This document shows, piece by piece, positions 26,561-36,343 of a DNA stretch of 64,000 nucleotides. This DNA comes from Herbiconiux ginsengi. GTDB taxonomy: Bacteria > Actinomycetota > Actinomycetes > Actinomycetales > Microbacteriaceae. The stretch covers positions 186,001 through 250,000 of the forward strand of contig NZ_FNPZ01000004.1 of assembly GCF_900107435.1 (NCBI RefSeq), written 5' to 3'. The notes beneath the pieces are model-generated. The model saw only the letters and a list, made by a program, of their open reading frames with translations. It had not been told where the DNA came from and made no database searches. The translations under genes and the position numbers were made by a program. Within the stretch, counting starts at the first letter, position 1, and each line of letters begins with the position of its first letter.

Positions 26561-27842
26561 CCGCGGGGCCCGCGTAGGGCTGATCCAGCATCGCCTTGGC
26601 CAGCGCGTTCATGTTGTCGGGGTGCTCGTACGAAATGTCGCCGCTCGCGGCCGAGCGCTCTACGACCTCGTAGACCACGGTCTGTGTATCCTTCAGCACA
26701 CCGCCCAGGGTCGCCGTGGCGCCCGGGATGTCGCCCGACATGTTGTGCACGTACCAGAAGTCGGCGAAGAACGGCGCCACGAGCGATCGTGACGCGTCGA
26801 AGAACGAGTCGCCGAGCAGCACCGTGCGGGGCTGGTAGAGCGGGGCGTCGGTCGAGGTCGCACGAACGTTGATCGGGGAGTACCCGACGGGCAGCACGTC
26901 GGCCGGAGCGATCGGTTTGCCGTTCAGCGACAGGGCCACCCCGGGCCGGTCGACCGTGACGGGCGGAATCGCCTCGTAGCCCTGTTCGCCCACCAGGTGC
27001 GAGAGGTCTCCGGGTTCCTGCTCCGGAGCGCCGATCGTGAAGGGCGCGGATTGTAGCAGCGAGGGGTCGAGCGTCTGCAGCAGCTGCTGGGTGAAGACCA
27101 TCGAGCCCTGCGGCGTCCAGTGCGTGTCGTCCTTGCGCCAGACCGAACCGGGGTTGGCCTGCTCGTAGCTCTTCAGCGGGGTGACCATGTCGATCACCGT
27201 GGTGTCTTTCAGCCCGGTCATGGCCTGCGAGAACTCGGCCTTGCGCTCGAGCATGCACGTCTTGCCCGCGAACTGGTCGGGCAGGTGCTCGGGGTGGATC
27301 GTGGACTTGTCAGGAGCCACCACGATGACGAGCTTGCGACCCGATGCCGTCGCGGCGTCGCTGAGGGTCTGGAAGCCGTCGACGATCGTGCTCACCGACT
27401 CTTCGGGCTGGCACGGCGAAGCCGCATCCGACCCGAAGTAGAGCCAGCCGTCGCTGCCCTGGATGACCTGCGGGTACTGGATGCCCGCGGTCGCCCCGTC
27501 GGCGCTCTGCGACCCGACGCCGGCCACCCCGATCCCGCCTCCCGCGGCGCCGAACTTGGGGGCCTCGTTGAAGAGGGCCTGCGAGAGCTGGGTGTCGGCC
27601 GTAACCGCTTCGCCGCGCAGGGGCAGATGGTCGATCGCCCACGCCTGGAGCTTCGGCAGGGCGTTCCAGCCGTCGTCGAGTGTCGGGAACGCGGCAAGGG
27701 GGCGGTTGTCGATGGTCTGGGCCCGCACACCGACGGCATAGGCGACGGCGGGCAAGAAGAACACCACCAGGGCGGCGACCAGCGGGAACACCACGATCCG
27801 GCGGGCCTGATCGCGCCGTGGGCGTTTCGGGGAGTCACTCAT
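26553..27842 (-). CDS. AlgX/AlgJ-like SGNH protein (polysaccharide O-acetylation)
   Basis: 429 residues from ATG 27842; the frame stays open upstream but that part is Arg/Ser-rich and overlaps the MBOAT gene. One N-terminal membrane helix (VVFPLVAALVVFFLPAVAYAV) should anchor the catalytic domain outside. The SGNH/AlgX-type active site is visible: VAPDKSTIHPEHLP, KDDTHWTPQGS with the Asp-x-x-His pair, and LLGDSFFDAS with the nucleophilic Ser. Such proteins pass acetyl groups to polysaccharides after an MBOAT protein moves them across the membrane. The AlgI-like MBOAT gene is immediately upstream, seven bases away. Confidence 0.87.
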   Translation of the reverse strand: MSDSPKRPRRDQARRIVVFPLVAALVVFFLPAVAYAVGVRAQTIDNRPLAAFPTLDDGWNALPKLQAWAIDHLPLRGEAVTADTQLSQALFNEAPKFGAAGGGIGVAGVGSQSADGATAGIQYPQVIQGSDGWLYFGSDAASPCQPEESVSTIVDGFQTLSDAATASGRKLVIVVAPDKSTIHPEHLPDQFAGKTCMLERKAEFSQAMTGLKDTTVIDMVTPLKSYEQANPGSVWRKDDTHWTPQGSMVFTQQLLQTLDPSLLQSAPFTIGAPEQEPGDLSHLVGEQGYEAIPPVTVDRPGVALSLNGKPIAPADVLPVGYSPINVRATSTDAPLYQPRTVLLGDSFFDASRSLVAPFFADFWYVHNMSGDIPGATATLGGVLKDTQTVVYEVVERSAASGDISYEHPDNMNALAKAMLDQPYAGPAVN

Positions 27843-27849
27843 CGTCGAC

Positions 27850-29289
27850 CTAGAACTGGAAATAGAGGAACGGACTGAACGTGCCCGATGCGACCGAGAT
27901 GAGCGCATACGGGAACAGCACGGCGATCACGACAACGCGGATGACCTTACCACGCGTGTTTCCGAACTGTTCGATGGCCTTGCCGGTCACGAATTCGCGC
28001 GGGAAGAACACCGTCAGGCTCGCCACGATCATCAGCAGCAGTGCCTCGTTGCTCCAGGCGGCCAGGATCGTGTCGGGGGTGGGGCCGAAGGTGGGCCAGA
28101 ACATCGCTTTGAGGAACACGCTGGCCTGCGAAATGCTCTGGGCGCGGAAGATGACCCAGCCCACGATCACGAAGAGCAACGTGAGGATGCGGCGCAGCAC
28201 GATGATCGGCACGGAGGTCGATTCGCGCGTGCCGTATCCGGTCAATCGCTCGACCACCATGAGGGCGCCGTGATAGGCGCCCCAGATCACGAAGGTCCAG
28301 GATGCGCCGTGCCAGAACCCGGTGAGCAGGAACACCAATGCCAGGTTGCGGTAGGTGTTGAAGGTGCCGTGCCGGTTGCCCCCGAGCGGAATGTAGACGT
28401 AGTCGCGGAACCAGCGCGAGAGCGACATGTGCCACCGCCGCCAGAAGTCGGTGATGCTGCTGGCCGAGTAGGGCCGGTTGAAGTTCTCCGGCAGCCGGAA
28501 GCCCATCATCTGGCCGAGGCCGATCGCCATGTCGGTGTATCCGGAGAAGTCGAAGTAGATCTGCAGCGTGTAGGCGATGGCACCGAACCACGCGACGGCG
28601 GTGGTCACCTGCGAATCCGGGGTCGCGAACGCCGCATTGACGAGCGGCGCGATCGAGTCGGCGATGATCACCTTCTTCGAGAGACCAAGCGCGAAACGGG
28701 GGAGACCGTGCGAGATGTCGGCGAGTCGAGGGCGATCGGTGTCGGACAGCTGTTCGGAGATCTCGTTGTAGCGCACGATCGGCCCGGCGATCAACTGCGG
28801 GAACATCGCGATGTACGTGATGAACTGCACCGGGCTCTTCTGCGCGACCCGGTGCTCCCGGTACACGTCGATCACGTACGACATGTGGTGGAAGGTGTAG
28901 AACGAGATGCCGATGGGCAGAGCCAGAGTGGCGACGGCGCCCCACTCGAAGCCGAACACCTCGGAGATCCGAGCTGCTTGCGCGGTGAAGAAGCCGGCGT
29001 ACTTCCAGGTGGCCAGGATGCCGATGTCGAAGACGATCGCGCCGATCAGAATCCACTTGCGCGCGCGAAGCTGTCGCTTGGACCATTCAGCGTCGATCGC
29101 AATTCCCGCGGCGTAGTTGACCGCCATGCAGGCCAGCAGGAGGAAGACGAACTCGCCCGCGCCCCAGGTGTAGAAGAGGAGGCTGGAGACCGCGACCAGG
29201 CCGTTGCGCCAGCGCTTCGGGAGCACGAGCAGGAGCACCAGGAACGCCGGCAGAAAATACCAGAGGAATACCGGCGAAGCGAATGACAT
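27850..29289 (-). CDS. MBOAT family O-acyltransferase (AlgI-like)
   Basis: 479 residues with about eleven membrane segments. It has the AlgI/DltB pattern: LWYFLPAFLVLLLVLPKRW at the N-terminus, GISFYTFHHMSYVIDVYR, FPQLIAGPIVRYNE, FWRRWHMSLSRWFRDYVYIPLGGNR and the invariant histidine in TGFWHGASWTFVIWG. MBOAT proteins move acetyl groups from cytoplasmic acetyl-CoA to the outside, here most likely for the AlgX-like protein that follows in the same operon. The ATG is 215 bases from the divergent RHS gene. Confidence 0.95.
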   Translation of the reverse strand: MSFASPVFLWYFLPAFLVLLLVLPKRWRNGLVAVSSLLFYTWGAGEFVFLLLACMAVNYAAGIAIDAEWSKRQLRARKWILIGAIVFDIGILATWKYAGFFTAQAARISEVFGFEWGAVATLALPIGISFYTFHHMSYVIDVYREHRVAQKSPVQFITYIAMFPQLIAGPIVRYNEISEQLSDTDRPRLADISHGLPRFALGLSKKVIIADSIAPLVNAAFATPDSQVTTAVAWFGAIAYTLQIYFDFSGYTDMAIGLGQMMGFRLPENFNRPYSASSITDFWRRWHMSLSRWFRDYVYIPLGGNRHGTFNTYRNLALVFLLTGFWHGASWTFVIWGAYHGALMVVERLTGYGTRESTSVPIIVLRRILTLLFVIVGWVIFRAQSISQASVFLKAMFWPTFGPTPDTILAAWSNEALLLMIVASLTVFFPREFVTGKAIEQFGNTRGKVIRVVVIAVLFPYALISVASGTFSPFLYFQF

Positions 29290-29504
29290 GGTGGGCCTAG
29301 ATCGTTGGAATGAGGACGACGTGCGGCCTCAGCGGGCAGCCGGCGGGTGACGAAGTCGCACCGGCTTCGCCCGCATCGGGCAATGGTATTCGATCCGACG
29401 CCAACGGCAGAATCGTGGCCCCCGAAGTGGGGTAGGCGTGGAGGGCTGCCGATCTGCCAGGCTCTCCGTGGCCGTCGGGGGATGAGCCAGGGGGAGTTCA
29501 GTTC

Positions 29505-32500
29505 TTGCGCAAGTCTGTCGCGACCGTCGTGGTCGCCTGTGTCATCTCGTTCGTCGTAGCAGTACCCACCGGAGCGTCAGTCGCCTCAACGTTCTCGCCG
29601 GTGCGCGACACGGCTCAGCAGAAGGGCATCGACGACTACCCGCTCGAGGGGTCTCCCGAACAGGTCTACGGCGGCCCCGATCCGGTGCAGGCGCAGGGTG
29701 ACTTCTCGCACGAGCCGGAAACGGCAGTTCACCTGGAGCCCGAGGGCGCCGAGGTGGGCGTGCAGGCGCAAGACGACGACTCGCCGCATTTCGACGCAGA
29801 GGAGTCAGAGATCGTCGACCGCTCGGAGTTCGACGAGACCTACGAGAATCCCGACGGGACGAGCACCACGAAGGTCTACACCGCTCCGGTGAGTGTGCAG
29901 CACGACGGTGACTGGGTGCCCATCCAGACCGACGTTCAGACGGTGGGGCCGTGGTCGTGGCTCGGTATCGGCGATGCCGCGGTGGAAGATCATCCGCTCG
30001 AACCGGCGTTCGCCGACAGTGCGGCGGATGTCGACCTCCTGACGCTCTCTCGCAACGGCCACGAGGTGTCGTTCTCGCTGCAGGATGCCGCGGATGCGCC
30101 GCTTGTTCGAGGCGAGGGCGGCGACGCATCGCACGTCGAGTACCGCGATGTGTTTCCGGGCACAGACCTGGTCTACGACGTGGAGAAGGGCGGGGTGAAG
30201 GAGGCCTTCCGCCTTTCCGACGCACCCGGCGAGACGGGGCGCGTGCAGTGGTCGTTCGACGTCGAGGCCGGCGGGCTGGTGCTGAAGAAGGACGCCGCGG
30301 GCGGGGTCGCGTTTCTCGACGACGCCGGCGAGTCCGTCATGGCGATCCCGGTTCCCCTGATGTGGGATTCGGCGGATGCGGAGGACGGCGCAGGGCCGGC
30401 AGCGCACGCGATCACCACATCGGTCTTGCGGCACGGCGACTCGTGGGTGGTCGTGTTCTCGGCCGATCGGGCCTGGTTGAACGACCCGGCGCGGGTGTTT
30501 CCCGTGACGGTCGACCCGTCGACGCTGGCCGACTGGAATCAGACGTTCGAGTATCGGCAGGATGGCGCGACCAGCACCAACCAGGGACTCCAGGTGGGCA
30601 ACACGAACTATGCCGGAAACTGGCGCACGGTCATCCACTACGATTTCTCGTCTGTTTTCGGGAAGCAAGTTGTCGGTGTGGGTCTCGCGGCCGCCCGCCT
30701 GCAGGGTTCGAGCTCCGCCTACACCGGTCATGTCTACAATGCCAGCGCATTCGCCTACTCCGGCATGGGTGCCGAGCTTGCGAGCCTGACCATCGGCGAC
30801 GGCAGTTCCGTGGACTACGCGATCGACGATCGACTCTCGAACCGAGTGGCTGAGATCGTGCGCAAGCACGACACCGCGGCCTGGTTCATGGTGACCGGCG
30901 ACGAGGCGCCTGGGATCTTCAGTTGGAAGAACGCCGACACCGCCATTCAGGTGGACTGGAAGACCTACCCGACTCCGGGAGCATCCGGCGCAGCGAGCCC
31001 GGCGAACAATGCCACACGCGTGAGTCAGACTCCCACGCTGGAGGCGACTGGAGCGACGTGGCAATATCCTGTCGGCACCCAGGGGAACGACGTCTTCTTC
31101 CTGTACAAGGTCAGCGAGAACCCGAATCCCGACGTCGATACGGCGCCCGCGTGGCAGTCGCAGTACTTACCGAGGTCGACCACCAGCGGGCAGCTCACGA
31201 CTGTGCCCGACAACAAGTTGCAGCCCGGCAAAACATACTATTGGCGCTTCTACGTCATCGACCAGTACTACGGCGCGTACGGAGACACGACTCTCGCCGG
31301 TTCACCAATCTACAAGTTCACCACGAACGCCGTGCCGTTGTCCCAGCCCACTGCGGCCTCCCTGGCGGACAAGGCGGTGATCTCGACGACCCAGCCGACC
31401 CTCGTGGCATCAGTGCCGGCGAATCCAGACGGGCGCCCGCTGACCTACCAGTTCAAAGTCACGACGGGAACGGACGCCAAGACCGGCGGCATCGTGTCAT
31501 CCGGTTGGCTTGACTCGCCGTCGTGGCCCGTTCCCGCCGACTACCTGATCGACGGCAACAGCTACAGCTGGACCGTGATCACGAAAGACGACAAGACCGA
31601 GTCGGGTGTCACCTGGTCGCGCCGCTTCACGATCAACCAGCGGATCACGTCTCCCGGCCCGGCTCCGACCGACACGACCGGCCCCGTGGCCGTGAACCTC
31701 GCGAACGGCAATGCGAACGTGAGCTTCGCGTCGCCGACGGTGGCGACCGCCGGCGGACCGATGGGAATGTCGTTCACCTACAACTCGCTGAAGGCCACCA
31801 ATCGCGGTCTGACGGGCACCTACTTCACCTGGGCGAACACGCCGTCGCTGAACGCCGCCGACCAGGTGTTGCAGCGCACCGATCCGGCCATCGACTTCAA
31901 CTGGGACACGGGATCGCCGACCCAGTCTCCGGGACAGTTGAGCAGTGTGAAGACGAGCGTTCCGGTCGACCACTTCGCCGCCCGGTGGACCGGCTACATC
32001 AAACCCCCGGCGGGCACGTACTACTTCGGTGCCCGCGTCGACGACGGGGTGAAGCTGTGGATCGATGGCGCCCCGGTTCTGGATGGCTGGCATGACCAGT
32101 ACACCGATGTGTGGAACACCGCGCAGGCGTTCACCTACACCGCGTCGACGGCGCCGAAGCGGTTCCAGTTCGAGTACTACGAGAACGGCGGGGAGGCGTC
32201 GGTGAAGCTCTGGTACAAGACCAGTGCCACCGGAGACGCCACGACCTGGAAACCGGTGCCGGCCGACTGGTTCACGCGTTCGCTCGACATCCTCCCCGCG
32301 GGTTGGGGCGGCTCAGCGCCCCTCGCGGGCTCGGCGACCACGTACATCCGCGCCGAGCAGCAGGCGGGCTCCATCTCCCTCATCGACACAGTCGGCGGCA
32401 AGCACACCTACACCACCAAGTCCAGCGGCGGCTACGAGGCCCCGAAGGGCGAGTACGGGGTGCTCACGCTGAACGCGAACGGCGAGGTGATCCTCACCGA

Positions 32501-35500
32501 CGACTCCGGATGGGTCCACACCTTCGACAAGGCCGGCAAGATCGTGTCGACGGTGTCGGCGACGGATGTGAAGAAGACCACCACGCCGCTGATCCAGTAC
32601 CGCACCGATGGCCGGCCGTCGGCGATCGTCGATCCGCTGTCGCTGAGCGGCAGCACCTACTCGCGTTCCGTGAAACTGGACTACTGGGGCACCGGCACCA
32701 CGTGCTCTCCCGGAACGGGGGAGGGCACCCCGGAGGGCATGCTCTGCAAGATCACCTACCCCGACAACTCGGTGACGGTGCTGAAATACGACACGAACGA
32801 CAACCTGGAGCGGATCATCGACCCGGGCGACATCGTCACATCGTTCGGGTATTCGGCTGTCACGGTCGGGGCGAAGCAGTACACGCGGCTCACCTCGATC
32901 ATGAACCCCATGGCGTGGGACCGCGTCATCGAGACCAGCGGCGTCTCGACGGCTGCGGCGCTGCGAACCTCGATCGGCTACGACACGGCGGGTAAGGTCG
33001 CCTCCGTGACCCTCCCGGCCGCCGATGGCGCGACCGCGGCGCGACTGAGCAAGACGTATCAGTACCTCACGAACGAGACGCGGGTGCAGGCATCCGGCAT
33101 CACCGGGAATGCGCGGATTGCTTACTTCGACTCCGATCTGCGATCGATCAAAGAGACATCCGCCGAGGGCCTGATCTCGCAGTCCGGATGGAACTCGCTC
33201 GACGAGAAGCTGTGGTCGCTCGACCCGAGGGGTCTGAAGAGCACCACCCTCTACAACAAGCAGGACAGGCCGACCGACACCTACGGTCCGGCCCCGCAAT
33301 CGTGTTTCAACACGGATGGCACGGTCACGGGCACCTGTCCGATTGTCACCGGCCATTCCAGCACCCGATACGACGAGGGCATGCTCGGCCTGAACACGGT
33401 GTACTACGGGCAGCCTGGGTTCACCGGGGGCGCGAAGGAGTTCAGCCTCGGCCTGCAACAGATCACGGGCGGGGCGTTCGCGCGGGACTTCGGCACGGGT
33501 GCGGCGTACACAGGTGGGCCGGTCGACAACTTCTCGATCCGGGCGACCGGATTGGTGACCTTCCCGAGTGCCGGGGAATTCAAGTTCAACATGTGGGCCG
33601 ACGACGCGGTGCGGCTCTACATCGACGACGTGCTCATGATCGACAACTGGACGAACCATGTCGAACAGTTCGTCGGCGACTGGAAGAGCTTCACGGCGAC
33701 CGCGGGACAGACCGCGCGGGTTCGGATCGAGTATCAGGAGTCGGTGGGCGCGTCGAAGGTCGAGTTCTGCTGGCTGCTGCCCGGCGCGACCGTGCATCAG
33801 ATCGTTCCGGGTAGCCGGCTGAGCCCGGATTACGGGCTGGTGACGTCGTCGACCACGGATGACAGCGTGCGTGCGGGAGATCTGAACGTCAGTGCTTCGC
33901 AGGTGCAGTCGATGACGACATCCAGTTCGTATGCGTCGCCGTGGTTGGGCTTGGCGAATACGACCACGGTCGACCCGGGGACTGGCAAGCTCAACCTGGT
34001 GTCGGAGACGAGGTACGACACGGCAGCCAACGGGTACCGGGTGCTCGGGTCGCTTTCGCCGGGCAGTGCCGGGGGCGACGTCGCCACGGCGGGAACCCAG
34101 AACACCTACTACACGGCCGTCACGGCAGCGGCGGTGTGTGGGGTGCCCGCCGGCACCAATCAGTACGGGCTTCTGAAGTCGTCGCGCACGGCGGTGGCGA
34201 ACACGGGCCTCGGGTTGGCCGCGATCAGCACCGAATACGTCTACGACATCCTCGGTCGTGTCGTGGGCGCGAGGTCGACGGGTGACGCGGGGTGGAGTTG
34301 CACCGCGTATGACAGTCGTTCGCGCCCGATCTCGGTCAGTAACGCGGCACTCAGTACCACCAATCCGGTGGTCACGACGACGGCGTATACGGCTTTGACC
34401 TCGAGCGTGACGGATGCATCGGGCACCCTCACGACGGCCAAGGATCTTCTCGGCCGGGCGACGAGCAGCACGGATGTTTTCGGCACGACGACGAGCACGT
34501 CCTACGACTCCGTCGGCCGGGTAGCGTCGGTCGTGGTGAGTACGACGGCGGCCACGACCGGCACCGTTCAGACGGCGACTACGGGCTATACCTACAACCG
34601 CGACGGAAAGCCTCTCACCGTGACGGATGGCTCGCCGGGTAAGACGGTGGCGCAGCTGACCTACGCGGCGACGGGCGAGCTGACGGCGGTGACCTATCCG
34701 GCGGCGTCCGCTTCCACGGACGGAAATGGGACGGCCGCGGTGATCGGATACGACAGCGCGACGGGGCAGCAGTCGTCGCTGTCGTGGGATCTTGCGGGCG
34801 CGGCGACCTACAGTGACACGGTCACCAGGTCGCAGTCGGGGCGGATCATCCGTGACGTCACGGTCGACGGTGCGTCGTCGTATGCGTCGGGATACACGTT
34901 CGATGCGGCGGGGCGTCTCACGATGGCGGCCATTCCCGGGCACACTCTCACCTACGGGTTCGGGGACACGCCTTCGGGGGCGTGTGCGGCGGGGAACAGC
35001 GCGGTGGCGGGAAAGAACGGTAACCGCACCACCACCACGGACACCCCGACGGGCGGCGGTGGTTTGGCGTACACGACGAATTATTGCTACGACTCCACGG
35101 ACAGGTTGCTGTCGACTGCGGAGACCGTCACGGGCGCTGCGTCGGCGCCGGCTGGGATGGTGCGTGCGGCGAAGTCGGTGCCGGCCGCGACTATCAGCTA
35201 CGACGCGCATGGCGACGTGACGCGGCTGGGTGATCAGATGTTCACGTATGACGCGGCGGGGCGGCACAAGTCCATCATCATCATGGATGGTCCGGCTGGT
35301 GTGGCGGGCACGAAGGTCGAGTACGCCCGCGATCCGGCCGGGGGCGTCGTGTCGCGCACGGAGACGCCGTTGGTGGGGCCGCCGACGGTGTTCCGGTACA
35401 CGGGCCCGTTCGTGCTGACGGGTAGTTCTCCGTCGCAGCGCACTCTGTCGTTGCCTGGGGGTGTGACGGTGGCGATCCCGATCACGGGTGACCCGGTCGC

Positions 35501-36317
35501 GGATGCGGCAGCGCGGCGGTGGGCGTATCCGAACATTCATGGCGACAACACGTGGACCGCGGACAACACGGGTGCCCGCACCGGGGTGTTCCTCTACGAC
35601 CCGTTCGGTCAGCCTCTCGACATTGGCAATAAGGTCATCGGCAGCGCAACCGCGGATGAGGCGGTGCCGGACACGATGCCGGGCAGCTATGACACGGGCT
35701 GGGTGGGTTCGAACGGGAAGGGTTACGAGCATCTCGGATCGGTCGCGATCATCGAGATGGGTGTGCGCATGTATTCCCCGATGCTGGGTCGTTTCCTCGC
35801 GAACGACCCCGTCGCGGGTGGCAACACGGCTTGGTACAACTACCCCAACGACCCCATCAACATGTTCGACCTCGACGGCAAACGCGAATGGGACCCAGCG
35901 CTGCCCTCATCGCGTGTCATTCGACGATTTACCGCTGTAAGTCCCAGGCTAGGGCTCTCTCCAGGGGGAGACCGCTGGAACGTGCGCCTAACAGTTGGAT
36001 ATACCGATCCGGGGGGCAAAGGCCAGGCTCATATTGCCGAAGGTCATGCTGTCGAGTGGGCAAAGCTTGCTGCAATGATTCCGAACAAGACCATTTCATG
36101 GCAAACATTCGAACAGACGGCGATCGCAAAGACCCTTGCGATACCGTTCGACGTTAGGCGGCGCGAATCGAACGATACGTGGCAATACACCTCCCGCTTG
36201 AACATCCAGAACAAATACGGCTTCGAAATCGTCGAGTATGACGTGACCATATCTGTGAATGATTTCGGAGAGATTGTCACTGCGTTCCCTAGTAACGACA
36301 CGCTGGGGCTCCTGTAA
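29505..36317 (+). CDS. secreted RHS/YD-repeat polymorphic toxin with PA14 domains
   Basis: 2,270 residues from TTG 29505, preceded by GGGGGAG at eight bases; a Sec signal peptide (RKSVATVVVACVISFVVAV) follows at once. After a beta-rich N-terminal half come PA14 domains at about 768-915 and 1294-1432, YD repeats at about 1575-1920, and the RHS-associated core MYSPMLGRFLANDPVAGGN near 2090. The tip after DLDGKR (about 2128-2270) is unlike the core and far richer in A+T. It has HIAEGH (His2176, His2181) and a closing GEIVTAFP (2255-2262), as in BECR-fold RNase toxins; that match is tentative. Core and tip are normally cut apart and the tip delivered to target cells. The 215 bases upstream show no clear promoter. 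Confidence 0.92.
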   Translation: MRKSVATVVVACVISFVVAVPTGASVASTFSPVRDTAQQKGIDDYPLEGSPEQVYGGPDPVQAQGDFSHEPETAVHLEPEGAEVGVQAQDDDSPHFDAEESEIVDRSEFDETYENPDGTSTTKVYTAPVSVQHDGDWVPIQTDVQTVGPWSWLGIGDAAVEDHPLEPAFADSAADVDLLTLSRNGHEVSFSLQDAADAPLVRGEGGDASHVEYRDVFPGTDLVYDVEKGGVKEAFRLSDAPGETGRVQWSFDVEAGGLVLKKDAAGGVAFLDDAGESVMAIPVPLMWDSADAEDGAGPAAHAITTSVLRHGDSWVVVFSADRAWLNDPARVFPVTVDPSTLADWNQTFEYRQDGATSTNQGLQVGNTNYAGNWRTVIHYDFSSVFGKQVVGVGLAAARLQGSSSAYTGHVYNASAFAYSGMGAELASLTIGDGSSVDYAIDDRLSNRVAEIVRKHDTAAWFMVTGDEAPGIFSWKNADTAIQVDWKTYPTPGASGAASPANNATRVSQTPTLEATGATWQYPVGTQGNDVFFLYKVSENPNPDVDTAPAWQSQYLPRSTTSGQLTTVPDNKLQPGKTYYWRFYVIDQYYGAYGDTTLAGSPIYKFTTNAVPLSQPTAASLADKAVISTTQPTLVASVPANPDGRPLTYQFKVTTGTDAKTGGIVSSGWLDSPSWPVPADYLIDGNSYSWTVITKDDKTESGVTWSRRFTINQRITSPGPAPTDTTGPVAVNLANGNANVSFASPTVATAGGPMGMSFTYNSLKATNRGLTGTYFTWANTPSLNAADQVLQRTDPAIDFNWDTGSPTQSPGQLSSVKTSVPVDHFAARWTGYIKPPAGTYYFGARVDDGVKLWIDGAPVLDGWHDQYTDVWNTAQAFTYTASTAPKRFQFEYYENGGEASVKLWYKTSATGDATTWKPVPADWFTRSLDILPAGWGGSAPLAGSATTYIRAEQQAGSISLIDTVGGKHTYTTKSSGGYEAPKGEYGVLTLNANGEVILTDDSGWVHTFDKAGKIVSTVSATDVKKTTTPLIQYRTDGRPSAIVDPLSLSGSTYSRSVKLDYWGTGTTCSPGTGEGTPEGMLCKITYPDNSVTVLKYDTNDNLERIIDPGDIVTSFGYSAVTVGAKQYTRLTSIMNPMAWDRVIETSGVSTAAALRTSIGYDTAGKVASVTLPAADGATAARLSKTYQYLTNETRVQASGITGNARIAYFDSDLRSIKETSAEGLISQSGWNSLDEKLWSLDPRGLKSTTLYNKQDRPTDTYGPAPQSCFNTDGTVTGTCPIVTGHSSTRYDEGMLGLNTVYYGQPGFTGGAKEFSLGLQQITGGAFARDFGTGAAYTGGPVDNFSIRATGLVTFPSAGEFKFNMWADDAVRLYIDDVLMIDNWTNHVEQFVGDWKSFTATAGQTARVRIEYQESVGASKVEFCWLLPGATVHQIVPGSRLSPDYGLVTSSTTDDSVRAGDLNVSASQVQSMTTSSSYASPWLGLANTTTVDPGTGKLNLVSETRYDTAANGYRVLGSLSPGSAGGDVATAGTQNTYYTAVTAAAVCGVPAGTNQYGLLKSSRTAVANTGLGLAAISTEYVYDILGRVVGARSTGDAGWSCTAYDSRSRPISVSNAALSTTNPVVTTTAYTALTSSVTDASGTLTTAKDLLGRATSSTDVFGTTTSTSYDSVGRVASVVVSTTAATTGTVQTATTGYTYNRDGKPLTVTDGSPGKTVAQLTYAATGELTAVTYPAASASTDGNGTAAVIGYDSATGQQSSLSWDLAGAATYSDTVTRSQSGRIIRDVTVDGASSYASGYTFDAAGRLTMAAIPGHTLTYGFGDTPSGACAAGNSAVAGKNGNRTTTTDTPTGGGGLAYTTNYCYDSTDRLLSTAETVTGAASAPAGMVRAAKSVPAATISYDAHGDVTRLGDQMFTYDAAGRHKSIIIMDGPAGVAGTKVEYARDPAGGVVSRTETPLVGPPTVFRYTGPFVLTGSSPSQRTLSLPGGVTVAIPITGDPVADAAARRWAYPNIHGDNTWTADNTGARTGVFLYDPFGQPLDIGNKVIGSATADEAVPDTMPGSYDTGWVGSNGKGYEHLGSVAIIEMGVRMYSPMLGRFLANDPVAGGNTAWYNYPNDPINMFDLDGKREWDPALPSSRVIRRFTAVSPRLGLSPGGDRWNVRLTVGYTDPGGKGQAHIAEGHAVEWAKLAAMIPNKTISWQTFEQTAIAKTLAIPFDVRRRESNDTWQYTSRLNIQNKYGFEIVEYDVTISVNDFGEIVTAFPSNDTLGLL
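34993..35862 (+). repeat. RHS core segment, copy A (within intact gene)
   Basis: About 870 bases of the 3' RHS core that recur at 37646-38523 with most bases identical (about 95% over the last 160 bases by eye). The shared stretch ends just before the DLDGKR codons, which is where the variable tip begins. Copy B has three extra ACC codons and lacks one base. Confidence 0.9.
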
Positions 36318-36343
36318 CCCGTACAACTGGTCGTTGGAGGTGT

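Noticed and set aside
29426-29452. GTGGGG/GTGGAGG boxes upstream of the RHS gene, reminiscent of MraZ sites
   Set aside because: Only two imperfect units with irregular spacing and no cell-division gene nearby; chance is likely at this GC content.
32313-35732. 1,139-codon open frame on the minus strand
   Set aside because: It is a shadow of the RHS gene: Arg/His-rich, no family motifs, and made open by the GC bias of the coding strand.
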